Shown one piece after another: positions 62,211 to 64,000 of a stretch of 64,000 nt of DNA (its first letter is position 1; each line of letters opens with the position of its first letter). The notes beneath the pieces are model-generated. The model made no database searches, had not been told where the DNA came from, and saw only the letters and a list, made by a program, of their open reading frames with translations. Source of the DNA: Blautia sp. Marseille-P3087 (GTDB lineage: Bacteria; Bacillota; Clostridia; Lachnospirales; Lachnospiraceae); NCBI RefSeq assembly GCF_900120195.1, contig NZ_LT635539.1, positions 186,001-250,000 on the forward strand, given 5' to 3'. The translations under genes and the position numbers were made by a program.

Positions 62211-63557
62211 ATGGCACTGAATGGTATTCAGATTTTTAAATTAACACCAAAGAAAAACTGTAAGGAATGTGGATGTCCGACATGTATGGCTTTCTCCATG
62301 AAAGTTGCACAGGGCGCAATGCAGATTGAGCAGTGTCCACATATGTCTGACGAAGCACTGGCTTCTCTGTCTGAGGCAACTGCTCCGCCGATGAAGACAA
62401 TCAAGATCGGAACAGGTGATGCAGAATTCACTCTCGGAGGAGAAACTGTTCTGTTCAGACATGAAAAAACATTTGTAAGCAAACCAAGATACGCTGTATC
62501 CCTTTGCACATGCATGGATGATGCAGAAGTAGATGCTAAGCTTGCAGCAATCCCACATGTAGACTATGACCGTATCGGTGAGAGAATGCATGTAGAGCTT
62601 GTATATGTAAACTGTGATGCAGATGCAGACGCAGCAAAATATACAGCACTTGTAGAAAAAGCAAAAGGTCTTGGAAGAACTCTGGTTCTCGGATGTACAG
62701 ATCCTGAGATCGCAAAAGCAGCTCTTGAAGTATGCAAAGACGGCAAACCGGTTCTGAACGGTGCAAATGCTTCCAACTACGAAGCAATGAATGCTGTTGC
62801 TACAGAAGCTGGTGTTGTTCTCGGTGTATCCGGTAAAGACCTGAACGAATTATATGACACAGTAGCAGCACTTGAAAAACTTGGCAACAAGAACCTTGTT
62901 CTTGACACAACAGGCGCTGACGTCAAAGAAACCTTCGCAAACACTGTACAGGTTCGTCGTGCAGCACTGAAAGATCAGGACAGAACATTTGGATATCCAT
63001 CCATCGTTAACCTGGTTAAAATTGCTAAGGGAGATCATCATTTACAGGCAGCACTTGCTTCCGTATTTACAATGAAATACGGTTCCATCATCGTTATGGA
63101 ACAGATGACCTATGCAGAGGCACTTCCACTGTTCGGTCTTCGTCAGAACGTATATACAGACCCACAGAAACCAATGAAAGTAGAGCCGGGTATCTACCCA
63201 CTCAACGGAGCAGATGAGAACTCTCTCGTTGTTACAACTGTAGACTTCGCTCTTACATATTTCGTAGTTTCCGGTGAACTGGAGCGTTCCGGTGTTCCGC
63301 TTAATCTTGTAATCAATGATGCAGGCGGACTTTCCGTACTGACATCCTGGGCAGCTGGTAAATTCTCCAGCACCAGCATTTCCGAGTACATCAAAGAAGA
63401 AGTAGAGCCGAAGGTAAAATGCCGTAAACTCGTTATTCCGGGTAAAGTAGCAGTCCTCAAGGGTGATCTTGAAGCAAAACTTCCGGGATGGGAGATTATC
63501 GTAGGACCTAGAGAAGCAGTACAGCTTGTGAAATTCTTAAAAGATATGCAGGCATAA
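62211..63557 (+). CDS. acsC: Acetyl-CoA decarbonylase/synthase gamma subunit (corrinoid Fe-S protein large subunit)
   Basis: Large subunit of the corrinoid iron-sulfur protein. The N-terminal [4Fe-4S] domain uses NCKECGCPTCMAFSMKV plus Cys in EQCPHMSDEAL. A TIM-barrel follows, and the C-terminal B12-binding domain includes NDAGGLSVLTSWAAGKFS. The 448 residues are the normal length. AGGAGGAAAAAATAGCT precedes the ATG. It forms a heterodimer with AcsD. Confidence 0.96.
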   Translation: MALNGIQIFKLTPKKNCKECGCPTCMAFSMKVAQGAMQIEQCPHMSDEALASLSEATAPPMKTIKIGTGDAEFTLGGETVLFRHEKTFVSKPRYAVSLCTCMDDAEVDAKLAAIPHVDYDRIGERMHVELVYVNCDADADAAKYTALVEKAKGLGRTLVLGCTDPEIAKAALEVCKDGKPVLNGANASNYEAMNAVATEAGVVLGVSGKDLNELYDTVAALEKLGNKNLVLDTTGADVKETFANTVQVRRAALKDQDRTFGYPSIVNLVKIAKGDHHLQAALASVFTMKYGSIIVMEQMTYAEALPLFGLRQNVYTDPQKPMKVEPGIYPLNGADENSLVVTTVDFALTYFVVSGELERSGVPLNLVINDAGGLSVLTSWAAGKFSSTSISEYIKEEVEPKVKCRKLVIPGKVAVLKGDLEAKLPGWEIIVGPREAVQLVKFLKDMQA

Positions 63558-63579
63558 GCCGCATAAAATAAAATTTATG

Positions 63580-63605
63580 CTCAGGGAGAATGAATACTCC
63601 CTGAG
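63580..63605 (+). other. Hairpin between acsC and acsE
   Basis: Perfect stem CTCAGGGAG/CTCCCTGAG around AATGAATA with no T tract. Likely an mRNA stability or processing hairpin, not a terminator. Confidence 0.65.
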
Positions 63606-63637
63606 ACATCTAAAACCATGTAAAGGAGAACACAGGT

Positions 63638-64000
63638 ATGGCAAAATTTGTTACAATCGGAGAGAGACTTTCCACAACAGCACCGGCAGTTAATAAAGCA
63701 TTCACAGAGAGAGATGCTGAGCCGATCCTCAAGAGAGCAAAACAGCAGCTCGACGCAGGTGCTACATATCTGGATGTTAATATCGGACCAGCAGAAAACG
63801 ATGGACCGGAACTTATGAAATGGGCTGTAGAACTTCTGCAGAGCAACTTCGACAATGTTCCGCTTGCACTGGATACTTCCAATGTAGCAGCTATCGAAGC
63901 TGGTATTTCTGTATACAACCGTTCCAAAGGAAAACCGATCGTAAACTCCGCTGATGCAGCTGGAAGAATCGGATATGTTGATGTTGCAGCAGCAAACGAT
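63638..64000 (+). CDS. acsE: Methyltetrahydrofolate:corrinoid Fe-S protein methyltransferase (3'-truncated by window edge)
   Basis: Moves the methyl group from methyl-THF to the AcsCD corrinoid. The first 121 codons are in the window. The pterin-binding TIM-barrel start VTIGERLSTT, DAGATYLDVNIGPAENDG, LALDTSNVAAIEAG and KPIVNSADA correspond to AcsE motifs. AAAGGAGAACACAGGT precedes the ATG. It continues beyond base 64000. Confidence 0.93.
   Translation, partial: MAKFVTIGERLSTTAPAVNKAFTERDAEPILKRAKQQLDAGATYLDVNIGPAENDGPELMKWAVELLQSNFDNVPLALDTSNVAAIEAGISVYNRSKGKPIVNSADAAGRIGYVDVAAAND

Overview
The window comes from an acetogenic Firmicute of the Lachnospiraceae, most like Blautia. This is inferred from gene content and order, not from a database search. 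Supporting points are a complete carbon monoxide dehydrogenase/acetyl-CoA synthase (Wood-Ljungdahl) cluster, low-GC consensus promoters, AGGAGG-type ribosome binding sites, a Phe T-box, SpoIID and SleB-type spore proteins, and the classical Firmicute order rimP-nusA-ylxR-ylxQ-infB-rbfA-nrnA-truB-ribF-rpsO-pnp. Nearly all genes are on the + strand. No insertion sequence, prophage, CRISPR array or rRNA was seen.

Layout. 1-3.2 kb: 5'-truncated polyphosphate kinase and an orphan PTS IIC-type membrane protein. 3.2-7.7 kb: tRNA-Glu(CTC), then parE-parC. 7.7-18.9 kb: the translation/RNA operon rimP to pnp, followed by nrdG. 19.4-25.8 kb: dUTPase, a DUF1292 protein, exonuclease III, a GH13 protein whose catalytic residues are lost, a DUF5662 protein, and a GntR(YtrA)-ABC transporter operon behind a palindromic operator. 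25.8-28.8 kb: a DUF362 protein, a 200-bp imperfect hairpin element, a cytidylate-kinase-like gene and the scar of a deleted macAB-like efflux locus. 28.8-34.9 kb: SleB-like hydrolase, threonine synthase, a structured non-coding RNA, aldose epimerase, SpoIID-like and YihY-like proteins. 34.9-39.3 kb: Phe T-box, pheST and a histidine phosphatase. 39.4-42.1 kb: a stand-alone ZorA/ZorB-like proton-motor pair. 42.2-52.0 kb: rplS, a lepB-like gene, rbgA, rnhB, yraN, pgeF, prs (-), a DUF512 radical-SAM protein, der, plsY, gpsA. 52.2-53.0 kb: an aldo/keto reductase (-).

53.3-64.0 kb is the carbon-fixation region: a His-rich CooJ-like protein and CooT (nickel handling), metF, cooC, cooS/acsA, a second cooC, acsB, a 300-bp structured intergenic region with its own promoter, then acsD, acsC and the start of acsE, which runs off the window. 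MetF makes methyl-THF. AcsE passes the methyl group to the corrinoid protein AcsCD. CODH makes CO from CO2. AcsB joins methyl, CO and CoA into acetyl-CoA. The CooC, CooT and CooJ-like proteins probably supply nickel to both Ni enzymes.

Most worth a second look: the orphan ZorAB motor with no effector genes, the GH13 pseudoenzyme, the nickel cassette, the 31.4-31.6 kb RNA, the lepB-like protein with Arg at the expected catalytic Lys, the macAB scar, the long hairpin at 27.2-27.4 kb and the repeat-bearing structured spacer inside the acs cluster.
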